Source of the DNA: Njordibacter sp937773555
GTDB lineage: Bacteria > Pseudomonadota > Gammaproteobacteria > Pseudomonadales > Balneatricaceae
NCBI RefSeq assembly: GCF_047730085.1
Contig: NZ_CP159830.1
Span: 930,001-994,000, forward strand
Length of the DNA: 64,000 nucleotides
Direction: 5' to 3'
Part shown: positions 9,904-18,443 of the stretch, piece by piece
How positions within the stretch are numbered: position 1 is the first letter of the stretch
Layout of the letters: every line of letters begins with the position of its first letter
Program-made: the position numbers and the translations under genes
Notes under the pieces: model-generated
What the model saw: the letters and a program-made list of their open reading frames with translations, nothing else
Databases searched by the model: none
What the model was told of the DNA's origin: nothing

Positions 9904-11505
9904 ATGTCTAAAGATCAAATAGATCAATTAAAAAATCCATTCACTATGGATATTAATCGTCGTCAGTTTGTAACCAGTAGTCTAGCTGCAGGTATTATTT
10001 TACCGACTGCGATGGCGGTATCCGGAACTGCTTCAGCTGGAGCTCATAAAGCAGGTGGTAAGTTTAGATTAGGTATGGGCCATGGATCCACCACAGATTC
10101 ATTAGATCCAGGAACATCAGAAAATGGCATGTCGCAAAATGTATGTTTTGCTTATTGTAACCACCTCACAGAGGTAAGCAAGGAAGGTAATTTAATTCCA
10201 GAACTTGCAGTTGAGTATGGCGCATCTGCAGATGCAAAAACGTGGACTTTTAAAATCCGCCCAGGCGTGACCTTTCATGATGGAAAGGCACTCACGCCTG
10301 CCGACGTTGTAGGGTCATTCCAGTTTCATATGGGTGAAGACACAAAGTCTGCAGGTAAGTCTCTATTAGCAGATGTCACCAATATCGCTGTTAATGGTGA
10401 TGATGTCGTGTTTACCTTGGGCAATGCTAGTGCTGACTTTGCCTTTATTGTCAGTGATTATCACTTCCCCATTTTACCCGTACGTGATGGTCAATTAGAC
10501 TGGGCTTCTGGTATTGGTACCGGTGGTTATATCATGGAGAATTACGAGCCAGGTGTGCGGGCTAAGTTTTACCGTAACCCAAACTACTGGAAGCAAGATG
10601 CTGCTCATTTTGATGAAGTAGAGCTTTTGGTGATACTTGACGTAACAGCCCGCCAGAATGCTATGATGAATGGCGATGTGGATGCGATTGGTCGAGTAGA
10701 TCCCAAAACTGTGCATTTGTTGGCGCGTAATCCTACCTTGGATATTTTGGAAACCACGGGCACACTGCACTACACCTTCCCTATGCGTTGCGATGCATCA
10801 CCATTTGATAATTATGATTTCCGTATGGCGTGTAAGCTGTCTGTAGATCGTGAAGAATTGGTAACCAAAATTCTTTCAGGCCATGGTGCCATTGGTAATG
10901 ACACCCCTATTTCTACCGCCAACCCATTTCATAACAGTGATTTGGCGCAGCGCGCTTATGATCCAGACAAAGCGGCTTTCCACCTTAAGAAAGCAGGCTA
11001 TGATGGTTCTAATGTGCAGTTGTCTGCTTCTGATGCAGCCTTTGCTGGCGCAGTAGATGCAGCCTTGTTGATTAAAGAATCAGCAGCTAAATCAGGGCTT
11101 AATATAGAAGTAGTGCGTGAGCCTAAAGACGGTTATTGGTCTAACGTTTGGAACAAGAAGCCTTGGAGCGCATGTTACTGGGGTGGTCGTCCTACTGAAG
11201 ATTGGATGTTCACTGCGGCTTATATGGCTGATGGAAAATGGAACGACACTGCTTGGCGCACAGGTGCGTCAGTGGAGCGCTTTAATAAACTTGTGCTGTT
11301 GGGACGTGCGGAAGTAGATTTAGTGAAACGCCGCGAAATTTACTACGAGTGCCAAGCCTTGGTTAATGACGATGGTGGTGCGTTGATCCCCATGTTTGCT
11401 AACAATGTGCATGCGCTAAGCAAAAAACTAAGTCATGGTCCAGATGTAGCAGCAAACTGGGAGCTTGATGGTGGTAAAGCAGCCGAGCGTTGGTGGTTTG
11501 CGTAA
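9904..11505 (+). CDS. Tat-exported substrate-binding protein (SBP_bac_5 family)
   Basis: A 533-residue periplasmic binding protein of the peptide/opine/nickel family. The first 47 residues form a twin-arginine signal: NRRQFVTSS followed by a hydrophobic stretch and a cleavage region at SGTASAGAH. The mature part shows family landmarks such as the early NHLTEVSKEGNLIPELA region and WTFKIRPGVTFHDGKALTPADV (key residues given in part). GGAGA lies 9 bases before the ATG. It diverges from the permease/ATPase operon and must supply substrate to it. Tat export implies folding, possibly with a cofactor, before secretion. The ligand is unknown; the neighbouring hydrolase/GMC operon suggests an ester- or polyol-like compound. 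Confidence 0.88.
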   Translation: MSKDQIDQLKNPFTMDINRRQFVTSSLAAGIILPTAMAVSGTASAGAHKAGGKFRLGMGHGSTTDSLDPGTSENGMSQNVCFAYCNHLTEVSKEGNLIPELAVEYGASADAKTWTFKIRPGVTFHDGKALTPADVVGSFQFHMGEDTKSAGKSLLADVTNIAVNGDDVVFTLGNASADFAFIVSDYHFPILPVRDGQLDWASGIGTGGYIMENYEPGVRAKFYRNPNYWKQDAAHFDEVELLVILDVTARQNAMMNGDVDAIGRVDPKTVHLLARNPTLDILETTGTLHYTFPMRCDASPFDNYDFRMACKLSVDREELVTKILSGHGAIGNDTPISTANPFHNSDLAQRAYDPDKAAFHLKKAGYDGSNVQLSASDAAFAGAVDAALLIKESAAKSGLNIEVVREPKDGYWSNVWNKKPWSACYWGGRPTEDWMFTAAYMADGKWNDTAWRTGASVERFNKLVLLGRAEVDLVKRREIYYECQALVNDDGGALIPMFANNVHALSKKLSHGPDVAANWELDGGKAAERWWFA

Positions 11506-11522
11506 CGCTTACTAACCTGAGA

Positions 11523-11562
11523 AAACAGGCCTGTGCTTTTTGATAAAATCGCAGGCCTGTTT
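11523..11562. terminator. Bidirectional intrinsic terminator
   Basis: An 11-bp perfect stem (AAACAGGCCTG with CAGGCCTGTTT) lies 17 bases after the binding-protein stop. It is followed on the plus strand by a T-rich run and on the minus strand by TTTTC, so it can end both the binding-protein transcript and the converging oxygenase/hut transcript. Confidence 0.8.
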
Positions 11563-11589
11563 AATTCTTTGTTTTTTACTTGCTCACTG

Positions 11590-12369
11590 CTATTCTAAAC
11601 GTCCGTAGAAGGTCATGCGAGCTGATTCTGACAGTGACACATTGGCTTCTGCATTATAAGCTAGCACTACTAGCATTCGCGTTGTATCACCTTGAGTAGG
11701 TGTAACACGGTGGAGTGCATCTCTACCCCTAAATAACACCAGGTCTCCAGCAGACATGGCAAGTACCTTAGCCTCTACTTCTCCCTTTAACACTCTGCCC
11801 ACCCCTGGGTAATTCATATCCCCTTGGCTAGCATCTCTTAACTTAGTAACGTACTCAAATTGCCCACCCGCTTTGGGTTTTTGCACCAATAAAGTGATGG
11901 CAAAAGATGAGTTGTCAAAGTGCCAACCTAGTTCTTGACCTTCACTGGCGTAATGTAAGTTAATTGAAGAGAGCGGGTCGGCATAGGGGTAAAGTTTTTC
12001 CTCACCCAATATAGATGCTAAAAAGGAGCGCAGTTCAGGTGCATCATAAAGGGTACGCAAGGGAGAATCTAACGCAATTTGGTCATCAGTAATGCAGCCT
12101 TTGGAAGATTGCACCCATTGATTGAGAGGGTGGTTGTTATCAAAAGATGGGTCCTTTTGGGTAAGGTATACATTGTGACCAGAATTGGTATAGAACGCAG
12201 ACGTCTGTTTATTGCTCCCTTCTTGAATAATTGCAGCACGAGCAGCGGATGTGAGGAACTGTTTGAGAACTAACACACCTTCATTATCAAATTGATGTTT
12301 ACAGGCTTGCTCATACCGTTTGTCGTGGATAGGGTGGGTTGCAAGATTGATCACTTGGCCGAGTTGCAT
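11590..12369 (-). CDS. 2-oxoglutarate/Fe(II)-dependent oxygenase in the hut operon
   Basis: A 259-residue non-haem iron oxygenase. The facial triad is visible as HFD in LGWHFDNSSF and a distal His in DALHRVTP, followed by the 2-oxoglutarate-binding Arg in TTRMLVVL. The surrounding pattern (WHFDxSxFAITLLVQxPxxGGxFEY) resembles the BesD/HalD group of amino acid halogenases and hydroxylases. The HxD rather than HxG motif predicts hydroxylation, not halogenation. I chose ATG 12369 because AGGAG stands 6 bases upstream; a TTG at 12393 has no such site. It begins about 40 bases after the hutD stop as the last gene of the hut operon, so its substrate may be histidine or a breakdown product. That substrate is an inference from position only. 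Confidence 0.75.
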   Translation of the reverse strand: MQLGQVINLATHPIHDKRYEQACKHQFDNEGVLVLKQFLTSAARAAIIQEGSNKQTSAFYTNSGHNVYLTQKDPSFDNNHPLNQWVQSSKGCITDDQIALDSPLRTLYDAPELRSFLASILGEEKLYPYADPLSSINLHYASEGQELGWHFDNSSFAITLLVQKPKAGGQFEYVTKLRDASQGDMNYPGVGRVLKGEVEAKVLAMSAGDLVLFRGRDALHRVTPTQGDTTRMLVVLAYNAEANVSLSESARMTFYGRLE

Positions 12370-12408
12370 GCATTGCTCCTGAGTAACTAGCAATAGGGCC
12401 TCTTTGGG

Positions 12409-13014
12409 CTATTTGGGGCTATTTAGGGCTATTTTAGGCCATAGGTAGGTAATTAGTATACCTATCCAAGCGTCACCAGAACAGTCACAATTATTTTTAG
12501 AACTAGGTTCTAGTTGCATTAAATGTTGTGCGTCTAGTGTTTCTCTAGTGTTGTTGTCGAGTTTGAAGCTGGCGTTCCCATGGATATTAAAAAGCAAAAA
12601 CAAGTCGCCATCTAAACGAATAGTTTGGTTAGTGTGTTGCTGACTAGTGAAGACTTTGGCACTGCAGTTCTGGCGTCTAGTCATGAGATTAAAATCTCGG
12701 ATTGGTCCATCATGCAAACGTGCATTGATGAGGTCTTCGCCTTTAAAGTGGGCAGTATCAAGCTGACTTTTAAGAACCCATGTTTGTTTTTTGTTGTCTG
12801 TCAGGGTGACACCTGCTCCATTGATCAAGATCAAACAACGATCGTAACCAGAAAAGTCTGAAAACGCGCCGTCTTCTGTAACATCGGCCATGCTTAAGCG
12901 CCACTGGAACGAATCTCCAGGCTGATGCTTTAATACCTCAATGGTTGAGCCTAAGCCATTACGCCAGGGCATAGTGATAAAGTCGCCTGGCGAGGTTATC
13001 TTTGTTGTATTCAT
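12409..13014 (-). CDS. hutD: HutD family protein
   Basis: A protein of about 201 residues of the HutD/Ves cupin family, found in hut operons, where it is thought to modulate histidine catabolism. The family landmark near the start is visible: ITMPWRNGLGSTIEV, followed by FQWRLSMADVTEDGAFSDFSGYDRC (partly quoted by its key residues PWRNG, WRLSMADV, GAFS). The ATG at 13014 overlaps the hutI stop as ATGA, which fixes the start; an in-frame start farther upstream at 13101 would lie inside hutI and is rejected. The biochemical role of HutD is not firmly known. Confidence 0.85.
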   Translation of the reverse strand: MNTTKITSPGDFITMPWRNGLGSTIEVLKHQPGDSFQWRLSMADVTEDGAFSDFSGYDRCLILINGAGVTLTDNKKQTWVLKSQLDTAHFKGEDLINARLHDGPIRDFNLMTRRQNCSAKVFTSQQHTNQTIRLDGDLFLLFNIHGNASFKLDNNTRETLDAQHLMQLEPSSKNNCDCSGDAWIGILITYLWPKIALNSPK

Positions 13015-14219
13015 GTAATTTGCCCAGCAACTGCGCGATGTTTCACAAGCTGGCCACCCAACCAATAACTCAGTTCTGCTGGCTGTTGAATGTCCCAACA
13101 TACAAAATCGGCAGCATAGCCCACTTTAAGTTGACCGTGACTTTGGCCTAAACCAAGCGCCTGAGCACCATGACGAGTGACCCCTTGTAAGGCTTCCAGT
13201 GGAGTAAAACCGAATAAAGTGCAGGCCATACTCATCATTAAGCGTAGGGATAAAACCGGTGCAGACCCTGGGTTGCAGTCGCTAGCAATTGCCATTGGCA
13301 CGCCCAACTCACGCAGGCGTTGAATCGGTGGCAGCTTAGTTTCTTTGAGGCAAAAAAATGCCCCAGGTAAAATGACTGCAACGGTGCCTGCAGCGGCCAT
13401 AGCGACGGCGTCTGCATCACTTAAGTACTCTAAGTGATCACTGGATAATGCCTTGTAACGCGCAGCAAGGCCAGAACCCCCCAGGTTAGATAGCTGTTCG
13501 GCATGAAGTTTTACAGGTAAGTTATGGGCTAAAGCAGCTTTAAATACCCGTTCAATTTGTGCTACAGAAAAAGCAATGCCTTCACAGAAACCATCAACAG
13601 CATCAGCCAAGCCAGCCTTGGCAAGGCTGGGAATAATTTCGTCACAGACTAAATCAATGTAAGCATCGGCTCGGCCTTGGTATTCTTGAGGCAGGGCATG
13701 GGCGGCTAAACAGCTTGTGCGCAGCGTGACAGATAACTCTTCACCCAAGGTACGGGCTACACGTAACATTTTCGTTTCTGTGGCTAGGTCTAAGCCATAA
13801 CCTGACTTCACCTCTATGCAGGTGACACCATCTGCCATTAGGCCATGTAGGCGTTTTTTTGCACTCTCTAATAGCTGTTGCGCACTCGCTTTGCGCGTGT
13901 CTACCACTGTAGAAACAATGCCACCACCGGCTTTGGCAATAGCCTCGTAGTTTGCACCTTGCAGGCGCATTTCATATTCGCTACTACGATCGCCACCAAA
14001 TACTATATGAGTGTGGCAATCAACCAACCCTGGTGTAACCCAACCACCACCCAAGTTAACGGTGGTTGCCTTGTGTTCAGGTAAGTCACAGGCAGGACCG
14101 ATCCATTCAATATGACCATTTTTTACAGCTATAGCGGCATCTTTAATGGTGCCGTAGTCGCTATTGGAGGCCATAGTGGCGGCGTTAAAACCAACATAAA
14201 CGGTATCGAATGAAGGCAT
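13011..14219 (-). CDS. hutI: Imidazolonepropionase
   Basis: Third step of histidine degradation: hydrolysis of 4-imidazolone-5-propanoate to N-formimino-L-glutamate. The 402-residue protein has amidohydrolase-fold landmarks: the metal-binding DCHTHIVFGGDR, the basic KSGYGLD loop, a His in KLHAEQLS and the late Asp in AIASDCNPGS. Length matches the family. It is cytoplasmic. In the operon it lies 34 bases after hutH and overlaps hutD by 4 bases. An AGGAC motif lies upstream of the ATG. Confidence 0.95.
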   Translation of the reverse strand: MPSFDTVYVGFNAATMASNSDYGTIKDAAIAVKNGHIEWIGPACDLPEHKATTVNLGGGWVTPGLVDCHTHIVFGGDRSSEYEMRLQGANYEAIAKAGGGIVSTVVDTRKASAQQLLESAKKRLHGLMADGVTCIEVKSGYGLDLATETKMLRVARTLGEELSVTLRTSCLAAHALPQEYQGRADAYIDLVCDEIIPSLAKAGLADAVDGFCEGIAFSVAQIERVFKAALAHNLPVKLHAEQLSNLGGSGLAARYKALSSDHLEYLSDADAVAMAAAGTVAVILPGAFFCLKETKLPPIQRLRELGVPMAIASDCNPGSAPVLSLRLMMSMACTLFGFTPLEALQGVTRHGAQALGLGQSHGQLKVGYAADFVCWDIQQPAELSYWLGGQLVKHRAVAGQIT

Positions 14220-14253
14220 GTTTTAAGTCCTATTGAGTGCGAACACACAGCGG

Positions 14254-15789
14254 TTAAGTAAAGCTTGGCATTATTCCGGCAGGCATCATGTCATTATGAC
14301 AAGCTGTGGCCAACAAATCATTGGCCGCTGCGATGTCTGTGGCAAAGTAACGGTCTTTATCATAAAAAGGTACTTGTGCACGCAACCCAGAACGGGCTTG
14401 CTCTAATAAGGGGCTGGTACTCAAGCCCGTGCGGAAATCTAAACCTTGCACTGCAGATAAAAGTTCTACAGCTAAAATGCCACGGGTGTTTTCGCTCATG
14501 TCCCTCAAGCGCCGCGCTGCAAAGGTGGCCATGGATACATGGTCTTCTTGGTTAGCAGAGGTAGGTAAGCTGTCGACACAGGCTGGGTGAGCAAAGGTTT
14601 TATTTTCACTGGCCAGCGCGGCTGCAGTGACTTGAGCAATCATAAAGCCAGAATTCACCCCACCATTGTCAACTAAGAACGGCGGAAGTTGGCTAAGAGC
14701 GGAATCAATTAATAAGGCCATGCGGCGTTCAGATAAACTACCAATTTCAGCAATGGCTAAGGCTAAATTATCTGCTACCATGGCCACAGGTTCGGCATGG
14801 AAGTTACCACCAGAGACAATATCTCCTTGATCGGCAAAGACTAAGGGGTTATCAGAAACGGCATTGGACTCTACCTGCAATACCCCGGCAGCATGGCGAA
14901 TTTGCTCTAAACACGCACCCATTACCTGAGGCTGGCAGCGCAAGGAATAGGGGTCTTGCACTTTGTGGCAATTATCGTGTGAGGTGCCTATTTCACTGTT
15001 TGGGGTCAGTAGATGACGATATGCTGTTGCTGAGTCTATCTGCCCTTTGTGCCCGCGTGCGTCATGAATGCGTGCATCAAATGGGCTGCGGCTACCCAAA
15101 GCAGCTTCTACTGATAGTGCGCCACACACTGTGGCGGAAGCCCACAGGTCCTCAGCGTGAAATAACCCTTGTAGGGCAAAGGCTGTAGAGGCTTGAGTGC
15201 CATTGAGTAATGCCAAACCTTCTTTGGGCGCTAAAATCAATGGTTTTAAACCTGCAATTTTTAATGCCGCTTGACCAGAGATAATTTCACCTCGGTAGCG
15301 AGCCTGACCTTCACCCAGCAAAACTGCACTCATGTGGGCCAAAGGCGCTAAGTCACCAGACGCTCCAACGGATCCCTTTTCTGGAATACAGGGAAAAACT
15401 TCGGTATTAATGAGTGTCATCAAAGCCTCGATCACACTTAACCGGATGCCAGAGAAACCTCGAGCCAAGCTGTTTACTTTAAGCACCATTACCAAGCGCA
15501 CCACCGCGTCATCCATTAATCGTCCAATACCTGCTGCATGGGACAAAACAATTGAACGTTGCAGCTCTTCAAGGTCTTCTACTTCTATTCTTGTATTGGC
15601 CAATAACCCAAAACCGGTGTTGATACCGTATACCGTTCTATTTTCTTCAATAACTTGATTAACCAGTTGCTGGCTTTTGTGGATAGCTGGTAGTGCGTCA
15701 CTGGAGATTGTTACGCACACCTTGCGACGCGCCACTTGGCGTAATTGGGCGAGTGTTAGAAGACCTGGTTGTATTTCAAACGTGTACAT
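14254..15789 (-). CDS. hutH: Histidine ammonia-lyase
   Basis: First step of histidine degradation: non-oxidative deamination of L-histidine to urocanate and ammonia. The self-forming MIO cofactor triad ASG is seen in GSVGASGDLAPLAHMS at residues 143-145 with the start used here, which fits the usual position in the family. The N-terminal catalytic loop YGINTGFG is also present. I use ATG 15789, which has GAGG at about 8 bases upstream. A TTG four codons earlier overlaps hutU but lacks support. It is 511 residues long and sits 8 bases downstream of hutU. Confidence 0.96.
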   Translation of the reverse strand: MYTFEIQPGLLTLAQLRQVARRKVCVTISSDALPAIHKSQQLVNQVIEENRTVYGINTGFGLLANTRIEVEDLEELQRSIVLSHAAGIGRLMDDAVVRLVMVLKVNSLARGFSGIRLSVIEALMTLINTEVFPCIPEKGSVGASGDLAPLAHMSAVLLGEGQARYRGEIISGQAALKIAGLKPLILAPKEGLALLNGTQASTAFALQGLFHAEDLWASATVCGALSVEAALGSRSPFDARIHDARGHKGQIDSATAYRHLLTPNSEIGTSHDNCHKVQDPYSLRCQPQVMGACLEQIRHAAGVLQVESNAVSDNPLVFADQGDIVSGGNFHAEPVAMVADNLALAIAEIGSLSERRMALLIDSALSQLPPFLVDNGGVNSGFMIAQVTAAALASENKTFAHPACVDSLPTSANQEDHVSMATFAARRLRDMSENTRGILAVELLSAVQGLDFRTGLSTSPLLEQARSGLRAQVPFYDKDRYFATDIAAANDLLATACHNDMMPAGIMPSFT

Positions 15790-15797
15790 AACGTGCC

Positions 15798-17498
15798 TCA
15801 ATGGGTTTTATTGTGCTTAATCATAGGAAGGTTTAAACCTTTTTCTTGGGCGCAATCTATGGCAATTTGGTAGCCTGCGTCTGCGTGGCGCATTACCCCT
15901 GTTGCTGGATCATTGTGCAGTACCCGAGCGATACGGGCAGCCGCTTCGTCGGTACCATCGCACACAATTACCATGCCCGAATGCTGAGAAAAGCCCATGC
16001 CTACGCCACCGCCATGGTGCAATGACACCCAAGTGGCACCAGAAGCCGTATTGAGTAGAGCATTGAGTAATGGCCAATCAGACACTGCGTCTGATCCGTC
16101 CTGCATACCTTCAGTTTCTCGGTTGGGGCTGGCAACAGAGCCAGAATCTAGGTGATCACGGCCAATGACGATAGGCGCCTTTAGCTCGCCACTACGCACC
16201 ATTTCATTAAAGGCTAAACCTAATTTGGCCCGTTGGCCCAAGCCAACCCAGCAAATACGTGCAGGTAAACCTTGGAATTGAATACGCTCACGTGCCATAT
16301 CGAGCCAGTGATGTAAGTGGGCATCATCTGGGATGAGTTCTTTAACCTTGGCATCTGTGCGGTATATGTCTTCTTTGTTACCAGACAGTGCCACCCATCG
16401 AAACGGCCCTACACCACGACAAAACAGTGGGCGGATATAGGCAGGAACAAAACCTGGGAAGTCAAAAGCATTCTCTACCCCTTCTTCTAGCGCCACCTGA
16501 CGGATATTATTACCGTAATCTACGGTGGGAATGCCCTGGCTATGGAACGCCAGTAAAGCTCTCACATGAATAGCCATAGAGGCTTTGGCAGCCTTAATAG
16601 TGGCTGCAGGGTCATCAATGGCATTTTGGCGGTAGGTTTCCCAGTCCATATTCTGTGGTAAGTAACCGTTTAGAGGGTCGTGGGCAGAGGTTTGATCAGT
16701 GACTAAGTCTGGCTTAACGCCTCGCCTCACCAGATCTGGTAAAATGTCTACTGCATTACCCAGTAGGCCAATAGACTTGGCTTCTCCAGCCTGCGTGTAG
16801 CGTTTAATTCGTGCTAACGCATCATCAATATCGGCAGCCTGTTCATCTAAATAGCGGGTTTTTAAGCGCAGGTCTATGCGGCTTTGCTGGCACTCAATAT
16901 TAAGTGAGCACGCTCCTGCCAAACTTGCTGCAAGTGGCTGGGCTCCGCCCATGCCACCTAAACCTGCAGTTAAAATCCAGCGGCCTTTAAGGTTGCCACC
17001 AAAGTGTTGCCGGCCAGCTTCAACAAAAGTTTCGTAGGTGCCCTGAACAATGCCTTGGCTACCAATATAGATCCAACTACCTGCGGTCATTTGGCCGTAC
17101 ATAGCTAAACCTTTGGCATCTAACTCATTAAAATGATCCCATGTTGCCCAGTGTGGTACTAGGTTTGAATTCGCAATAAGAACTCTGGGCGCATTAGTAT
17201 GGGTTTTAAATACCCCCACCGGTTTACCAGACTGCACCAACAGTGTTTCGTCTTCTTCAAGATCGGTTAAAGAAGAGACGATCTGATCATAACTAGCCCA
17301 ATCTCTTGCAGCGCGGCCAATACCGCCATACACCACTAGCTCATTTGGATTTTCAGCTACGTCTGGGTCTAGGTTGTTCATTAGCATGCGCAGGGGCGCT
17401 TCAGTCATCCAGCTTTTGGTGCTGATTTTTGTACCAGTCGGTGCTGTTATATTTCCACTACGGGTGCGGCGAGCCTTGAGGTCTTCGGCGTTGAGCAT
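15798..17498 (-). CDS. hutU: Urocanate hydratase
   Basis: Second step of histidine degradation: NAD-dependent hydration of urocanate to imidazolonepropionate. At 566 residues it has the usual family length. Conserved landmarks include YGGIGRAARDW near the N-terminus, the glycine-rich LTAGLGGMGGAQPLA, TDQTSAHDPLNGY, FCRGVGPFRWVALSG and the C-terminal HHGGGVGMGFSQHSG. It is the first gene of the structural operon and starts 18 bases from a perfect TGTATATACA operator, so HutC repression in the absence of urocanate is expected. The annotated start ATG fits family N-termini. Confidence 0.96.
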   Translation of the reverse strand: MLNAEDLKARRTRSGNITAPTGTKISTKSWMTEAPLRMLMNNLDPDVAENPNELVVYGGIGRAARDWASYDQIVSSLTDLEEDETLLVQSGKPVGVFKTHTNAPRVLIANSNLVPHWATWDHFNELDAKGLAMYGQMTAGSWIYIGSQGIVQGTYETFVEAGRQHFGGNLKGRWILTAGLGGMGGAQPLAASLAGACSLNIECQQSRIDLRLKTRYLDEQAADIDDALARIKRYTQAGEAKSIGLLGNAVDILPDLVRRGVKPDLVTDQTSAHDPLNGYLPQNMDWETYRQNAIDDPAATIKAAKASMAIHVRALLAFHSQGIPTVDYGNNIRQVALEEGVENAFDFPGFVPAYIRPLFCRGVGPFRWVALSGNKEDIYRTDAKVKELIPDDAHLHHWLDMARERIQFQGLPARICWVGLGQRAKLGLAFNEMVRSGELKAPIVIGRDHLDSGSVASPNRETEGMQDGSDAVSDWPLLNALLNTASGATWVSLHHGGGVGMGFSQHSGMVIVCDGTDEAAARIARVLHNDPATGVMRHADAGYQIAIDCAQEKGLNLPMIKHNKTH

Positions 17499-17515
17499 GT
17501 GCGTTTTTCCTTACA

Positions 17516-17525
17516 TGTATATACA
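17516..17525. promoter_or_regulatory. HutC operator in front of hutU
   Basis: A perfect TGTA-TA-TACA palindrome sits between hutC and hutU, 18 bases upstream of the hutU start. It matches the TGTA-N2-TACA form described for HutC in Pseudomonas. Repression of hutU-H-I-D and relief by urocanate is the expected behaviour. Confidence 0.75.
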
Positions 17526-17576
17526 AGTAGTAAAACATACGCCAATTTTAATAATCTGGCAAGTAAAATGTAGTCA

Positions 17577-18335
17577 TTAAGGACGGCCGAAATGACCAAA
17601 TAATTGAAATAGATGACCTGGCGATAGCAGCCTAGCACTAGTAACAATTATCTGGCCAGACCAGGTTCTGCGTTTAATTTGAAGGCAGGGTTGGTGTGTA
17701 CTAATAGCCAGTTGTTCTGCCTCTGTCGCATTTGGAATAACGGCTTCCACCAAGTGCTCTCCTTCTGTAATGGGGGCTACTTTATTTAAATAGGCAAATG
17801 GTGTCAGTTGTGTAAAGTCTTGTTCTGCATAGTTTGGGGCGAGTGTAGTATTAACAATGCGCTGTTCCAGTTGAATAGGATGCTGGTTTTCAAAGTGGAT
17901 TAAAGTTGATTTAAATATGCGCTCACCCGTGCGTAAACCTAGCCTTAAAGCTTGGTCTGTATTGGCTTTAACAGTCTGTAATTCAACAACTTTTGTTGTA
18001 TGTTTGTGGCCTCGATCTGCAATTTCTTGAGCAATGTTATGGACTTCAAATAACGAAGAATGGGCTTTTTTAGGTGCTACAAATGTACCCACACCTTGTT
18101 GCCTAATAAGTACACCATCAGCAGTGAGCTCTCGCAGCGCTCTATTAACAGTCATGCGGCTTACCCCTAATGCCTTAACCATTTCAGCTTCGGATGGCAG
18201 GCGTTGTTCGGGTAGCCAAGTGGACGAGTCAATATTTTCTAAGATAGCGCTTTTCAGTCGGGCATAAATAGGCGCATTGGTATTTGGCAGTGCGTTGAGT
18301 AAGCTTTGAGTGGTATCTGATTGGCGTTTAGTCAC
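17577..18335 (-). CDS. hutC: HutC, GntR-family histidine utilisation repressor
   Basis: GntR-family repressor of the HutC subfamily. A winged helix (about residues 17-85, with LPSEAEMVKALGVSRMTVNRALREL) is followed by a UTRA ligand-binding domain to the C-terminus. HutC binds urocanate and releases the hut operators. I prefer the GTG at 18335, which gives the short leader usual in HutC. An in-frame TTG at 18374 would extend it by 13 residues into the promoter shared with hutF. It is the promoter-proximal gene of the minus-strand block, 78 bases upstream of hutU and with a separate operator in that gap. Confidence 0.9.
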   Translation of the reverse strand: MTKRQSDTTQSLLNALPNTNAPIYARLKSAILENIDSSTWLPEQRLPSEAEMVKALGVSRMTVNRALRELTADGVLIRQQGVGTFVAPKKAHSSLFEVHNIAQEIADRGHKHTTKVVELQTVKANTDQALRLGLRTGERIFKSTLIHFENQHPIQLEQRIVNTTLAPNYAEQDFTQLTPFAYLNKVAPITEGEHLVEAVIPNATEAEQLAISTHQPCLQIKRRTWSGQIIVTSARLLSPGHLFQLFGHFGRP

Positions 18336-18403
18336 AATAGGTCCATAAATCTTAGTTCTTATTGGAGTATACAATGTTGACTTAACTGTGCCAATTCATG
18401 TAA

Positions 18404-18413
18404 TGTCTATACA
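18404..18413. promoter_or_regulatory. Imperfect HutC operator in front of hutF/hutC
   Basis: TGTC-TA-TACA differs by one base from the TGTA-N2-TACA operator. It lies 30 bases before the hutF start in the divergent hutC-hutF promoter region, where HutC control of hutF and autoregulation would be expected. A further TACA half-site occurs at 18370-18373. Confidence 0.5.
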
Positions 18414-18443
18414 AGTTAAGCATATATTATCACGAGAGCACTA

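Noticed and set aside
12409..13101. Longer hutD start at 13101
   Set aside because: It would overlap hutI by about 90 bases; the ATG overlapping the hutI stop gives the normal HutD N-terminus.
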